Translations under genes and position numbers: made by a program
Shown: piece after piece, positions 1 through 12,500 of the stretch
Position numbering within the stretch: position 1 is the first letter of the stretch
How the letters are laid out: the number at the start of each line of letters is the position of its first letter
The notes under the pieces: model-generated
What the model was told of the DNA's origin: nothing
Seen by the model: only the letters and a program-made list of their open reading frames with translations
The model's database searches: none
DNA from: Phoronis australis
Taxonomy: Eukaryota > Phoronida > Phoronidae
Assembly: GCA_002633005.1 (NCBI GenBank)
Contig: NMRA01000107.1
Location: forward strand, 291,492-355,491
Direction: 5' to 3'
DNA: 64,000 nucleotides

Positions 1-400
1 TTCATAATGATCCTTAGAGCAGTTTGGCAGATAGAGAGGCCGACGCCAGAAAACGGACACAAAGATAATGAAAATTGCCACAAGGAGGCGTAAAATCTAT
101 CCAAAAATGGAATGGCATCATCGTCTCCTTATTAAAAATCTATCTGCCACATTTTATGAAAATCAATCAAGGAACTCCGAAGATACACAGGCAAATAACA
201 AAAAAAATTGCCACTAGGGGGCACAGGATTATTCCGATCAGTCAAAACCTTGCCGTCATCTGTCATCAACTACGTACGAACACACCTTTCAAATTTCAGT
301 AACACCATAGTATAGGTTTAGGAGATACAGCAGCAAACGCCGGATGCCTAGACAGTAATGACGACAGTATGCACCCACATATAAGTATGTGGGCACATAA
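1..400 (+). repeat. End of a CTCF-motif repeat array with GC-rich tail and hairpin
   Basis: Contains degenerate modules of the dispersed family described under 52460-55030. There is a core match at 211-224 (CCACTAGGGGGCAC) and a decayed one near 78-91. Phrases such as 'gaagatacacaggcaaa' and 'ggagatacagcagcaaacgcc' are shared with the other clusters. It ends in a hairpin: CCCACATA (374-381), loop TAAG, TATGTGGG (386-393). The end is about 25-35 bp from the exon 10 donor site. Confidence 0.75.
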
Positions 401-427
401 AAACATCTCACTGGCCAAGTGACTCAC

Positions 428-527
428 CATAGATCCAAGCAACAACGACACACTCAAAGAACGCAATGGACATGACGGAGAAAGCAGCGCAGTACCAGTC
501 CATCACCTGGAATAGGTACATTCCACC
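428..527 (-). CDS. SLC6 transporter exon 10 (TM10)
   Basis: 100 bp; acceptor TATTTCAG, donor TATG|GTGAGT. It codes [11 protein letters not shown] and TM10, ending WIYG. The acceptor and the first exon bases are repeated several times just upstream in the preceding intron (see the array from 578). The following intron and TM11-12 exons are off the left edge of the window. Confidence 0.92.
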
Positions 528-3500
528 CTGAAATATAGCAAACAAGTGTGAAACTAACTGATTCACATTAACAATACTCCATCACTTGGAATAGGTAAAT
601 TCCACCCTGAAATATAACAAGCTAGTGTGAAACTAACTGAAATTCACATTCACTATTAGTCCATTACCTGGAATAGGTACATTCCTACCTGAAATATAGC
701 AAACAATTGGTGTGAAACTAAATGTCATTTTTATTAATAATAGTCCATCACCTGCAATACTCTACATGACATAACTATAGTATCTTATTAATAATAGTCC
801 ATCACCTGGAATACTCTACATGACATAACTATAGTACAAGTCATTCTTATTAATAATAGCCCATCACCTGGAATACTCTACATGACATAACTATAGTACA
901 AGTCATTCTTATTAGTAATAGTCCATCACCTGCAATACTCTACATGACATAACTATAGTACAAGTCATTCTTATTAACAATAGCCCATCACCTGCAATAC
1001 TCTACATGACATAACTATAGTACAAGTCATTCTTATTAGTAATAGTCCATCACCTGCAATACTCTACATGACATAACTATAGTCCATCACCTGCAATACT
1101 CTACATGACATAACTATAGCCCATCACCTGCAATACTCTACATGACATAACTATAGTACAAGTCAAAAGAAAACGGACAAAGCGTCTCATTATTCTGCAT
1201 TATGACAGCTGAGCGCGAACAGAATTCCATGCTATGACAGTTCGATCACTTATTGTTAAAAAATTGGCTCAAATTGTTCCATAATATATGTGATTACTGG
1301 GCTGCTAACCACTGACAGCTGGTTATCAGGCAAGACTTGCCACATTGTGTCATTTTATTTGCTGACTACAGTCTCAAAGAATAACAAATTGTCAGTTACT
1401 TGCAAGACCAAAAAACCACGTCTCATCTGAGTAACAAATAAGTTGAGACTAATTTTGTAGACGTGGCAATTTCTTTGAGGAAACACAGGATTGCTGCCAT
1501 TTTAAAATGGTGAGCATCATATTTGAATCACGTTAGTACTTCAGAAAACCTGTTGCACAGCCCCATCACTACACTGCCGTTGTTTTTTATCGACAGAATG
1601 TAGCGCGTATAGTACCGTCAGAGGCCCTAAAGTCGTGAGTGCCCTAAAGTCGTGAACGATCTTATTTCCTCTTCTGCGCGGTCCTGCGACATCTGGTGTT
1701 GAAGTTTCCAGCGTTCGTCTGCTTACGAACGTCAAACGAATACCCGGACCTGTTCATATTCACAATATGATAACAAACAGTGAGTGAGTGGCTTCTTTTT
1801 TCAAATGTATCTTAAAAACAGCATATTTCACTAATTCATTTTTTTGGGCATTTTTGGGATATATTTTCGAAAATATTTATCGTTCAGATTTACTCAAACA
1901 CGCGCTCCAGGGGTAGCTTAAACAATGTATCAAAATGTCCCAGGGTTGATCAAGTTTTTTAAGGCCAAAACAATAAAATACAGAGCGATAATTGATGCTG
2001 GGTTCTTAGCGTTTTACGTGAACAACCTCATTGAAAACGTCTGTGCACATCAAAGTTGGGTGCAAAACTTATAACAATTTATTTCAATTGAAACTGAATT
2101 AATAAACAATGCAATGCATTTTATGTCATTTAGAGTAACTGTACGCACTGTAGTTGACTTGTGAGGTCTTACTTCGTGTATTTTCGTCAAACCGAAACGG
2201 TCACGACTTTAAGGCCTCATTCAAAATGGCCGCCGATATCAGCGACCGTTTCAAAACTCTGCTTACGGAGACAAACAAGGATTAAGATTGTCAAAACACG
2301 TATATTTGTGAAGGCTGATATATGTCCATGACATCACAGGAGCAGTTGCTAACGGACATTGGGTAGTATGACAATCGGCACTTATTATGCTCATATTCAC
2401 GACTTTAGGTCACCGGTGTATACGATTCAATTTATGGTAATCACATACAGACACAGGGTTTGACTTGATGGCTAGCAATTCGGCGATGTGACCTTAAGAC
2501 TTTGTTTGATGACCTCGAGAAATACCAAGTCGGCACACACACACATCCGAGCACGCACTCAGAATATTACAGCAAGTGAACAGTTGATGACTCGTACTTA
2601 AACAATGCCTCTTGATTGGCTGCTTCTCACTTAGGTAGAAGGTAGGTGTCCATGGAATATTGAGCCCTAGATCACAATGCACTCCATAATTAGAGCACAT
2701 CATTCAACTTCACATCTACTTTTAAATTCCTGAAATCATTCCTCAGTTTCGAAACCATGCTAAAATTTGCTAAATATTAAGTTATACCGTCTTGCATTTC
2801 TACTTACTTAAGACCCTATGAATGTGAATGACTCATTTATGACTTCATGAAAAACACAAGTGCATTATTATTTTCATTGACTTATCAACAGGCGTAAAAA
2901 CTCAACAAAGCTTCCGTCAGATCTTGGAAACCTGGTCGTTGGCATGTCGAGCAATTTGCAATATCCTTCGCTTGTTATGTGACTGAGTGTGAAAAACAAA
3001 GTGAGAATGACTCCAGTCTACCCAATCAGTTCAAAACTTTTTCACATGAGCATCTGACCATGTCCCTGTCTTGTTACCAAAGAGGCAAACTAATTCAGGG
3101 AGTTATGGAGTTCTGTGAAGAGGTAACTAGCTAGCTAGGTGCAAGGAAATACTTACTTATGGAAACGATACTAAATAAATGTACAAGGTTTTGAAGCAGA
3201 CGCAAGTCTTCAACATACAGTCAACGCCAAGCAGGAGGTAACGGTTGGGTGAAGTGTGGCAATGTTTGCCATGGATTTCAAAATTCTTTAAGGAAATTGA
3301 TTGTGGGCTGAATTCTAACAAGTACTCCTTATGCCGCATGCAAGCGATAGGTTGCTGAGCCATCATATTCTTGTGAAACGCAAGCAATTTAAGGGGTAAT
3401 GATTCAAGAAAGAATAGGACTGTGTACCTCAACAGGGTGGGGCAACTGAATAGATTAAGAGTAGAAAGCAATTCAAGAGCACACGGACATGTGAAATAAG

Positions 3501-6500
3501 GGTTCTACAGTGTTAAAATTCAGAATCACCCACTAAAAACTAATTACCGATTTTCCAAGTCTAGGAACTTCTGGGGAGTAACTACACACTACGATAATAC
3601 ACTTTTTAACACTTGTAGCTGTCGAATAAAGGTTAAATCATCTGGACTTACCTTATTACATATGGTGTATCTAACAGCAATTAACCCACCTGCATACAAT
3701 AAGGTATCCCAAGTAACATCATCACGAAGCAGATAACACCACACAGCAGAGTCTTCCTCTTCTGCAAATACTTAGGGTACTCGTCCGCAACACAGCTGAT
3801 GATTGTCTCCACCATACCAAACTATTGAATACCAAGTTACAAGATATTAACATTGAAGCCGATGTTGGGTAAAGAAGACATGTAACTACAAACTAGTAGA
3901 GATTGACAGATGTGCCATCCTCAGCGTCCAATATGACATGTTGTGGTAAGCTGCATCTTCAAGATCCCATCTTCAGTATTTCTATCAATAATGAATTTGA
4001 TTATGTTATTAGAACTGTTATTTTGCTATGGATGTCTGTTAGCATCTTCTGCAATGACTGCATTGAAAAGTCGCATGGTTGAAATTGACACTTACTGAGA
4101 CTGTCGTTGGCCACACATACTCAGTCTAGGCAACAATTTAATATTTTTCAATAATCCTGACTTTGTTAACCTCCTAATAGGGAAGCGACACCAGTGACAT
4201 GCATGACAGGGTCGCGTCATTTTGAGTCATTTCCGTGCATGAACACGTCATAGGACCACGTACTTGAATGCCTTGCAAAGTTTTCTGACCGTATATTTTT
4301 CATTCGTTCAAGTTGCAAAATTTGCACAGTGAACAAATGGAAGGCATTTGCACTAAGTTTATCTAACTTGCATCTTCAACCATTTTGATGACGACCATAT
4401 GGCAGGAGAGTTCAAGAAAAGTGGCAGGCATTTTCTCATTTCTAAAGTTGCATACTTAGCTACTAGAATACATGCAGCGCTTAGAAAGAGCTGATTTTTT
4501 TGCTTTTCATAACTAGCCTTGTAGCAAATTCTATAAACTTCAGGTCTGTGGAATTCAATTTCAAAGGTCACAGGTAGCCAAGGTGACTCCCTGGCTCCAA
4601 TAAACCCTGGGTAAGAGCTCACTTTTTAATTGCTTGAAATTTCCAATTATACCGCCCACTTCTGGGTGAAGCGGCTGAGTTTGCCAATTGAAGCACACAA
4701 GGTGTTATCCCGCATGTTTACGGAATTAAAACGCAATACGCACGACAGACCAGCAGATGCAAAATTTATGAAGAAAAAGGTCATTACTTTTGTGTGAATT
4801 AAGTCAGAATTACCACAGTATCAACAGGTAGATTATGTAGGACTTAGGAGAGAATTCCGAGTATTCTGCCATATATCTACACAGCTATAGACTTCAACTC
4901 TCAGTAAGAGTGTCTGGTACAATCTCACCAACTCAGGAAACAACATGGCCGACGAGTGAAATTTCTCTTTACATTTTCTTCACAAAAGATAAATAGCACA
5001 AAATAAAGGCTTTACCAGTCTATACTTGTATACCAGAGGTGCCCTCGCACTATCTTTTGAAGTAACTGTGGGCATTCATGCCAACGATGGGGAGGACTTC
5101 GAGAAATGAAAAAGATCAATTTCGCCAAACACTTTTGTATAAAAATGGTGAGATTTTACAGTCCATTTTCTGACAACTCGTAACAGATTTTAGGAGAGCA
5201 TTGCACAAAGCATGGCATGCGTAGTTTAGCAAGTGAAAGTTTCATAAGAGTCTGATCAGCCATATCTGCCATACGATGTCGCAAACTTAGGACGTTTTTT
5301 AGTGTCCTAAAAGTAACATTATTCTAAATGAAACTATTGATTCCCTTCCAAATTGCGTGTCATGCACACTTCCTTGGGCATGTCATGCAGACTTTCTTAA
5401 TGTCCAAAGGAGTTGATTGAAAACTAGGCTTCAAAGATGGAGCAAATTTCACTCCTAATCAAAGACATCAATCAACAAAAAGACAACAAACATAAGGCAA
5501 TTGATGGTACATGACGCAGCATGAAAGGATGCCTTTACCTGAGTGTCGACACCAATGGTCAGCAGTGTGAGAAAGAAACAGATTGCCCAGAACGGAGAGA
5601 TGGGTAGCATGTTGATTGCCTCAGGGTATGCTACAAAAGCCAGTCCTGGGCCTGCAAGAGAAGAACTTTTCTAGAACCAATGAGCATATTAGTGGCTTCA
5701 GCCCCAACATTTCCCACTTCCACTCCACACTATCTCTCTCTCTTTGTCTATATCACTCAGACACGGATTTCAGATGTTTGAAGGGTGTTATAAATCCAAA
5801 AGCTGTACAAATTCGATTGCTCAATTGAATATGAGAACAGACTAATGTAGAAATTCTGTTTTGTAGAATTAAAACAATCCGATAGTAAGGCCGTTATTGT
5901 TCATGTAGTGAAGCAGTTTGATCATCTAAACAGAAAATAATCAACATTTTGGCATGATTGGAAGAGTTGGCCCAGCTAAAGCTGTATACAGTTTGCCAGA
6001 ACATCGTTACAACACTAGATGACTAGCGGTGAAACATGATTGAAAACAAAATGATTTCATGTACGATCATGACAAACAATTCGATGAATTGCATTTTTAT
6101 ATCAAGTGCAAAATGCACATTTTCACTGACAAAAAGAACTTCGGTTGCCAACTGCTGCTTGTACACATTATCTCGATTCTCTTGATTTGGGACATTCAGA
6201 CTTGTGTCAAAAATCGCAAGATCCACCATTTTCATTTGAAAGGTCATATCATATGAAAGCATTTACAGTTCTAAACACTGCCAAGTTCCAGACCCGTTTA
6301 AAAAAGATTAGTCTTGTAGTGTTTGAAATTGAGAAAGTTGGGCAGATTCCCCATTTTGACAACCAATCACTGAACGACAGCAAATCCAGGACTTTATATG
6401 TACATAACTTGTACTGTATTCATACGAGCATCGTAAAACACTTTAGCTGGAATGTAGTAAGTTAAAATGATTTAAATTAGACATGTAACAAAAGTGTTTT

Positions 6501-9500
6501 AGCTGCAACGTTTTAACTCATTACATATGCGTAACTGATTTTTTCCGCTGAAAAAGGAAGAGCGCTCAATGCACATGTGCCAAATAATGATACATCACCT
6601 GGCTAATAACATTTTGTGTACAAAAATGGGCAGTTGCCGTTGAACTCCAACAAAATTTTCTTGTGGTACCAAGCTTGGCTGATAAACAAGCATTTTTAAG
6701 CTAAAATGTACCCGGTAAAACATTTTAAATTGATGATCGTGTGAATATAGTTTATGTGGCCGGTAGGCTACTAAGTCGAGTTAAATACATACAGCATATT
6801 CCAATGTTAATGTGTAAAAGCAGCTTACAGTGTGTATACAGTTTTAATTGAGACTTTATGAAACGAGCAACTGTCCTCAGAGGAGGTACTCGGCTCACGT
6901 ATAGATGGGGTTGTGCCATGCTTGAGACCGCACTATTCAACTTGGTACAGATACTTACACAACCATGTCATTTGTCGTGACTTGTGCATTTTTGCATTTA
7001 GTCTGACCAGAAACTTTCATTTTACGCTATTTAATTTATATTTTTTTACTCTTTCAAAGCTCATTACAGCATTCCACTTCTGGTCACTGCATATCTTGAT
7101 CTTATAGTTATTCCGAACTTCTGACTCTAGCGTATGTAAGCCAGTACTAAGCCCCGATACTTTTTCACCAGAAAATGGCTTTACAAGGCAGCACAGCCCC
7201 ATGAAGTCAGTGTACAGGAGTACCGCTCACCACAAACTGTGAACAAATGTCCTACATTGCAACCACATCAGGAACACTATGTGTTTGCTCATGGAGGAAC
7301 ACACATTGAATGATTACATTTTACAACCTGCTGAATAACCATTTTGTGGACATGCTAAACTGGCAGATGGCCGAGTGCAGGTAAACCAAGCCAAACCAGT
7401 AGCTGACCATAGCAAACTGAGGGAGTGTAGCATAAACTTATGGCAAGTTCTTGTGAAACATTGGCTATCCCCAAGGCAAATAAAACGCCATAAACAATCC
7501 ACTCAGGATTGCAATGGATATGAATGCAAAAAAAACATGCTATTATATGTGCAATACTAACGCTTTAAACAGCAATCAGTGGTGATTTTGGGAATAGGCG
7601 CCTTGACAGCATGGTTGACGCAAAGATTTAACAAACAAAATTACAAACTGAACAAGGTATCCACATACAGTCGCACTGTATGACATTTGTTCACTGAAAA
7701 GTCAACTAAACTAATGTGAAAGAGTGTGACGACTATGTCAGGTCATCATTTGGAAAACTGAGTCTACAACAGAAATCCCGCCAACCATAAAGAACATATC
7801 TTTTGGTTACCACCCCATCACCCCCAACAAGTTTAAGGCAAATTACAGATCACTCATCTAGGTCATCACGCCATGCCAATCATCCCTCTACCCAGATCTA
7901 ATGCCTCTTGGCGCTTTCTGGGTTATGTATATTCATTGTATTCTGAAGATTTCGTAATAAACATTAAAAAAAAAATCATCCCTCTATATCATCACCCTAT
8001 CACCCCCATCGGGGTCTATTTTCCCTCCAGATCATCATCCCATGACCCCAACACGCCCATCATTCTGCTCGGTCAATAGGTCATCACCCCATGATCCCAA
8101 AGTGGTCAAGGAACGGTGAACTAGCAGAACAATGTCCCAAGTTGTGAACGTCAAACTTCCTGAATAACATTGTATATGCCCGACAAATACGCAGCTATCG
8201 CAATAGTGAGTAAAATGGATGCACGGCGCAGGCCTAGCAAGGCGTTGGGGGAAAATACCCCCAAGACATGCAAACAGGGCTCACAGTCGCAGACTGTGGA
8301 AATGAGGTCGGTTACTGAAGACCTCAGCAGATGGCGCAGAAGCTGTTTATCACACTCACACACATACTTCCTTGTTTACAGCCAGAACAGCTGAGGCAAG
8401 ACGGTGTTAGATAACCACAGCAGTGCTGTTGACTCTTGCAACATATCTCAATAAGTAGAGAAGATTTAGACAATGCGTACAAGGATTCTTGTAGGTCTAA
8501 CATCTTCTTGAAAACTTTCAGACTACTAAGAACCTGAATTTACTTCCAGGCAAATATTCTTTGTGACTAGTGACTCACTTGCATGAAGCAGACCCCTGTA
8601 CATGTGTTAAGTCAACTAATGCCATGTTAAGATGTAGGACCATATATGTCCAAATTTGGCTCACTTTGCATCTCAGAAACGGCCAATTTGGATTCATATG
8701 AAACGTATGACATATATTATGCTTTACGCACAGTTCTACATATTTAGAGCTATTAGGAATTGTTTTCAAAGGGTTTCATTTTTGCACGAGGGGCTATAAA
8801 AATAGGACTTTTTACGATTTTCATGAAAAAAAAAATTCAAAGTCTCATGTAATGAAATCAAAATAATATTTCAGCAAACTGTTACAGTGTTTCTGAGATC
8901 TCACCTCGAACATTTATATCAAATAAGAATTGATCATGTTATTGATGTCATTGTTTTGCTAACAATGTACCAGTTTCCTTTTTGCTGAATTTTAGTAAAA
9001 GACATGTTCACATGACCTAATTAATAACAGATTGGCAAAGAGTCAACAATCAAATTCTACAGGAATTTTACTTTCAAAAAATAAATACTTTTACAGACAT
9101 AAAAGTTATAGTTTTGTAGACATTTGGCTGAACAGACAGACTTGTCAATAAGGGCCTACATAATCTTAAAATAAATTAAAATTCTTAAAGAAACTTTACA
9201 GATGCAACACTATGAAAGGGATACACGTGAGTCACACACTTTTGTATGAAATCTAATGAGGAATGTATGATAAGCAGTCAATGATTAACTACATCAACGC
9301 ATCCAAAGGTTTACAGTGAACCAAGCACAGGTCACTTTGAATACATTAGGTTGGTTGGTTTACAACGCTAACTAATGTATTTGGCTTGAGCTTGCAAGAG
9401 TCAGAAGCGTGGCTGAGTAGTTGAGAAAAGAAGTTTAACAAATGACGGAGGTCATCATATACTTCTGGTCAAAGTCATCGCACATACAGTGACGAGAGGC

Positions 9501-12500
9501 GATGAGTCTAACCTTGCGTGATCACGTCTTTTATCGGCAATTTAGCCTCCTTGGCCATAAAACCGATTACCGAGAAAATTACAAATCCACCGAAAAAGCT
9601 TGTGAAACAGTTGATAAGCGGCACAATAATCGAGTCCCTTCAAAAACAGAAAGAGCATTAGATTTTAGTTATTGATTGATGGATCAAGAACATTCACTTT
9701 GTAAATCAAAGAATGTTCTAGTTACAGAATGACATTTTTGAGCAAAAGAACAAAAAAATAAATTAAGGAAGTTTTTACAAGTTTGGCTAAGGCTGCATTG
9801 CAATTTGATCCATCATTCATTAACGTCAAATAACAATCGCTAAATTTTGCTTGGGTTTTCAAATAGTTTCCACGAAAAACGGAGTGCTAACTAAAGATTG
9901 TATTTTGTTAACCAAAACTAAACGCACTGTATCAGTTTGAAAGCTAACGGACTGTGCACTTGAAACAACTAATAGATTACACTTGAAAGGCAGACAATTT
10001 TGAAAGTTATATAGGAGTCTAACAGCTACGGAAAAAAATCTTCAGTTTGGGACACAAAAATGGACCGGTGAAATTTTATTACGCCAAACTTCTCAATAAA
10101 ACAACATTTCAGGAAAATCAACTTTGCTTTGGTTTGTATGGCATAGCTACTGCCAAACAAAATTTGATAAAATTTCAAGCATTTGCAACATTGTAGTAAG
10201 CCTCTAAAAAATAGAAATATGGCAATTTTAGCAATTATTTTTGTCCAAACTGAAGAATATTTACTGCAACATTTGACAATTCAACAAGATTCTACCACAA
10301 AGACAAGTAGATCAAGACAAAATCCGCTTGTAGCTTTCAACATATTGGAAAATGCGGGTAAAAATTCTACGTATCTATGAACATTTCAGATACTTTCACC
10401 AGCTTCCATTTTCCAACAAATGATGTGACGGATCAAGTGAGGTCACAATGAGGGTCACCGACCCAGGTTGGTTGACTAGATCTCTCACAACTGCATATGG
10501 AGACCAAGCTAACTAATCGTAATCTCGTAGGAGCCAGTCCTTGTCATGACGTCACACACTCCAACCCAACTCAACATTAATTTGAGAATGGAAGCTGATG
10601 AGATTATCCGAAAGCATTCATATCTAAGCAAAATTTTTGTCTGCTTGAAAAAGAACCTATCACTAATCAGAGTTTTAACCAGACAGAAGAAATTATTTGG
10701 AGATACTGGAAGTAGATTTCAGCAAAAAAAAAATAACTTGTGTAGTTGATGTGAAACATTTTATGGAAACGGAAATTCTGATGTTCAATGTAACGTCGTT
10801 AAAAGTTGATTTACGCTACACTTTGTTCAGCTCAATGCCGATGTGCAGCTGAAGTTTCAGTACTGCAAACTTATGTCATCATAATCAACTGACACACGGT
10901 CGCGTGCATGCGCGTGTTGCAATGAAATCACTACACTGTGTAGTAACATAAGTATTGCTTCCTGCTTTGCAAATCACTGACTGTGGATGGTCAGCAAGCA
11001 ACTCTTTAAATAAAACAGTAAAACTTCCTCAATTCCAAAAGATTGTTTTCTACAAACCATGTGTGTGCGCGTTTGTGCATGTGTGTGCGCGCATAAAAAT
11101 GGTCATTCTCATGCAATAATATTTAATTGTTCTGTGTGACGATAAAAAACGTAATTCACATTTAATGAATTTTTCTTGAAAAGAATACGTTAACTCGACA
11201 GCAGAAAGCAGGAGATTCCCACTGGTTGTGTTTTCCAGGAGATTCCCACTGGTTGTGTTTTCCAGGAGATTCCCACCGGTTGTGTTTTCCAGGTTTTAGG
11301 ATGCATTAGATAGATGGTGGCTGGCATGTTATGACTGAGTAGGTGCCAAACAGAAACACTCAGTCCATAGAAATTTGTACGTGATACTGTAACTATCTTA
11401 AGGAAAGTTGCAGGACACAGGTGTTAGTGACGTGTTATGTACACTTGTCAGACTATCAATGGCAAAAGCACTCTTAATATGGCGTAGACAAAAAAAGAAA
11501 GAAAGCGCTGTATGGAAAATAATCTTATAATCAAACATTGGCAGTCTGATTTTAATGTTAAAAAGCATAGGCACCTGTAAACCGCCACCCTGAATAGCTG
11601 AAAGCTTTGAGAATCAGGCTTAAGTACACATTCTGGTATCGTGTACAGCGATTTGAGAGAAATAAAATGTACTTCAAGGTTAACGACTCAATTTTTAAAA
11701 AACAAAATAATGCTTCACACGGATTTAGATCGAGGTCCAACTGTAATTTAGTTGTTTTTAATGAACAGTACTTCAACACAAAATCATGCGTCTCTCAAAA
11801 GCAACACTTAGGGTTATAAAGGTGCATTTCGCCCAACTAAGCTGACTAAAACAAAAACAGAATTAGGCTTCTTATCCTCATAAAATCAGTCTCATAATTC
11901 AATCCTTAACGCGACAGGATTCTACTTAAGTTAACAAACACGAACATAAAAAGCAATGCTTCACAGATAACTGGAGTTGACTAACCCTAAATCACGAGTA
12001 TGAAAATGGCGCATGTCACTGGAGTTGTTGACTCATTTGGCAACAATTCAAGATCTGATCCATGTGGCAATGTTTTTAAACCCAAAAACGCTTCAGTTAA
12101 GAATATAACATTAACAGCTAAACAGGGGTGAAATGCAGATCTTAAGTACATCCACAGTCAGCTAAAAAGTGTCTGGAAGTTAACAACACGAATCAAAACA
12201 TTACGAGATACTTTTAAAATTCACTTCACATTTTCGTGTGCTTGACCATTTAATCTTTTGTATGTTACTATGGATAATACATTAATTACGTAAATTACTT
12301 GAATACAAAGAAAAATGCACTTGTAAGTAACCTACCTGTAGACATTGTTGTGAAACTTGTTATAGCTTGACATGGTAATGAGTCCGCCCCAGGCCGGGCC
12401 AAGAGAGTAGAAGATTTGAAGAGCTGCCTCCCCCCAAACCTTGAGAGAAATACAAAGTTCATTTTATGTGCCTTTTAGGTTGCGGTAACAATTCTTCAGT

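Noticed and set aside
8240-8330. tRNA gene at the three-hairpin site
   Set aside because: No acceptor stem, no T-loop GTTCRA, and arm lengths do not fit a cloverleaf.
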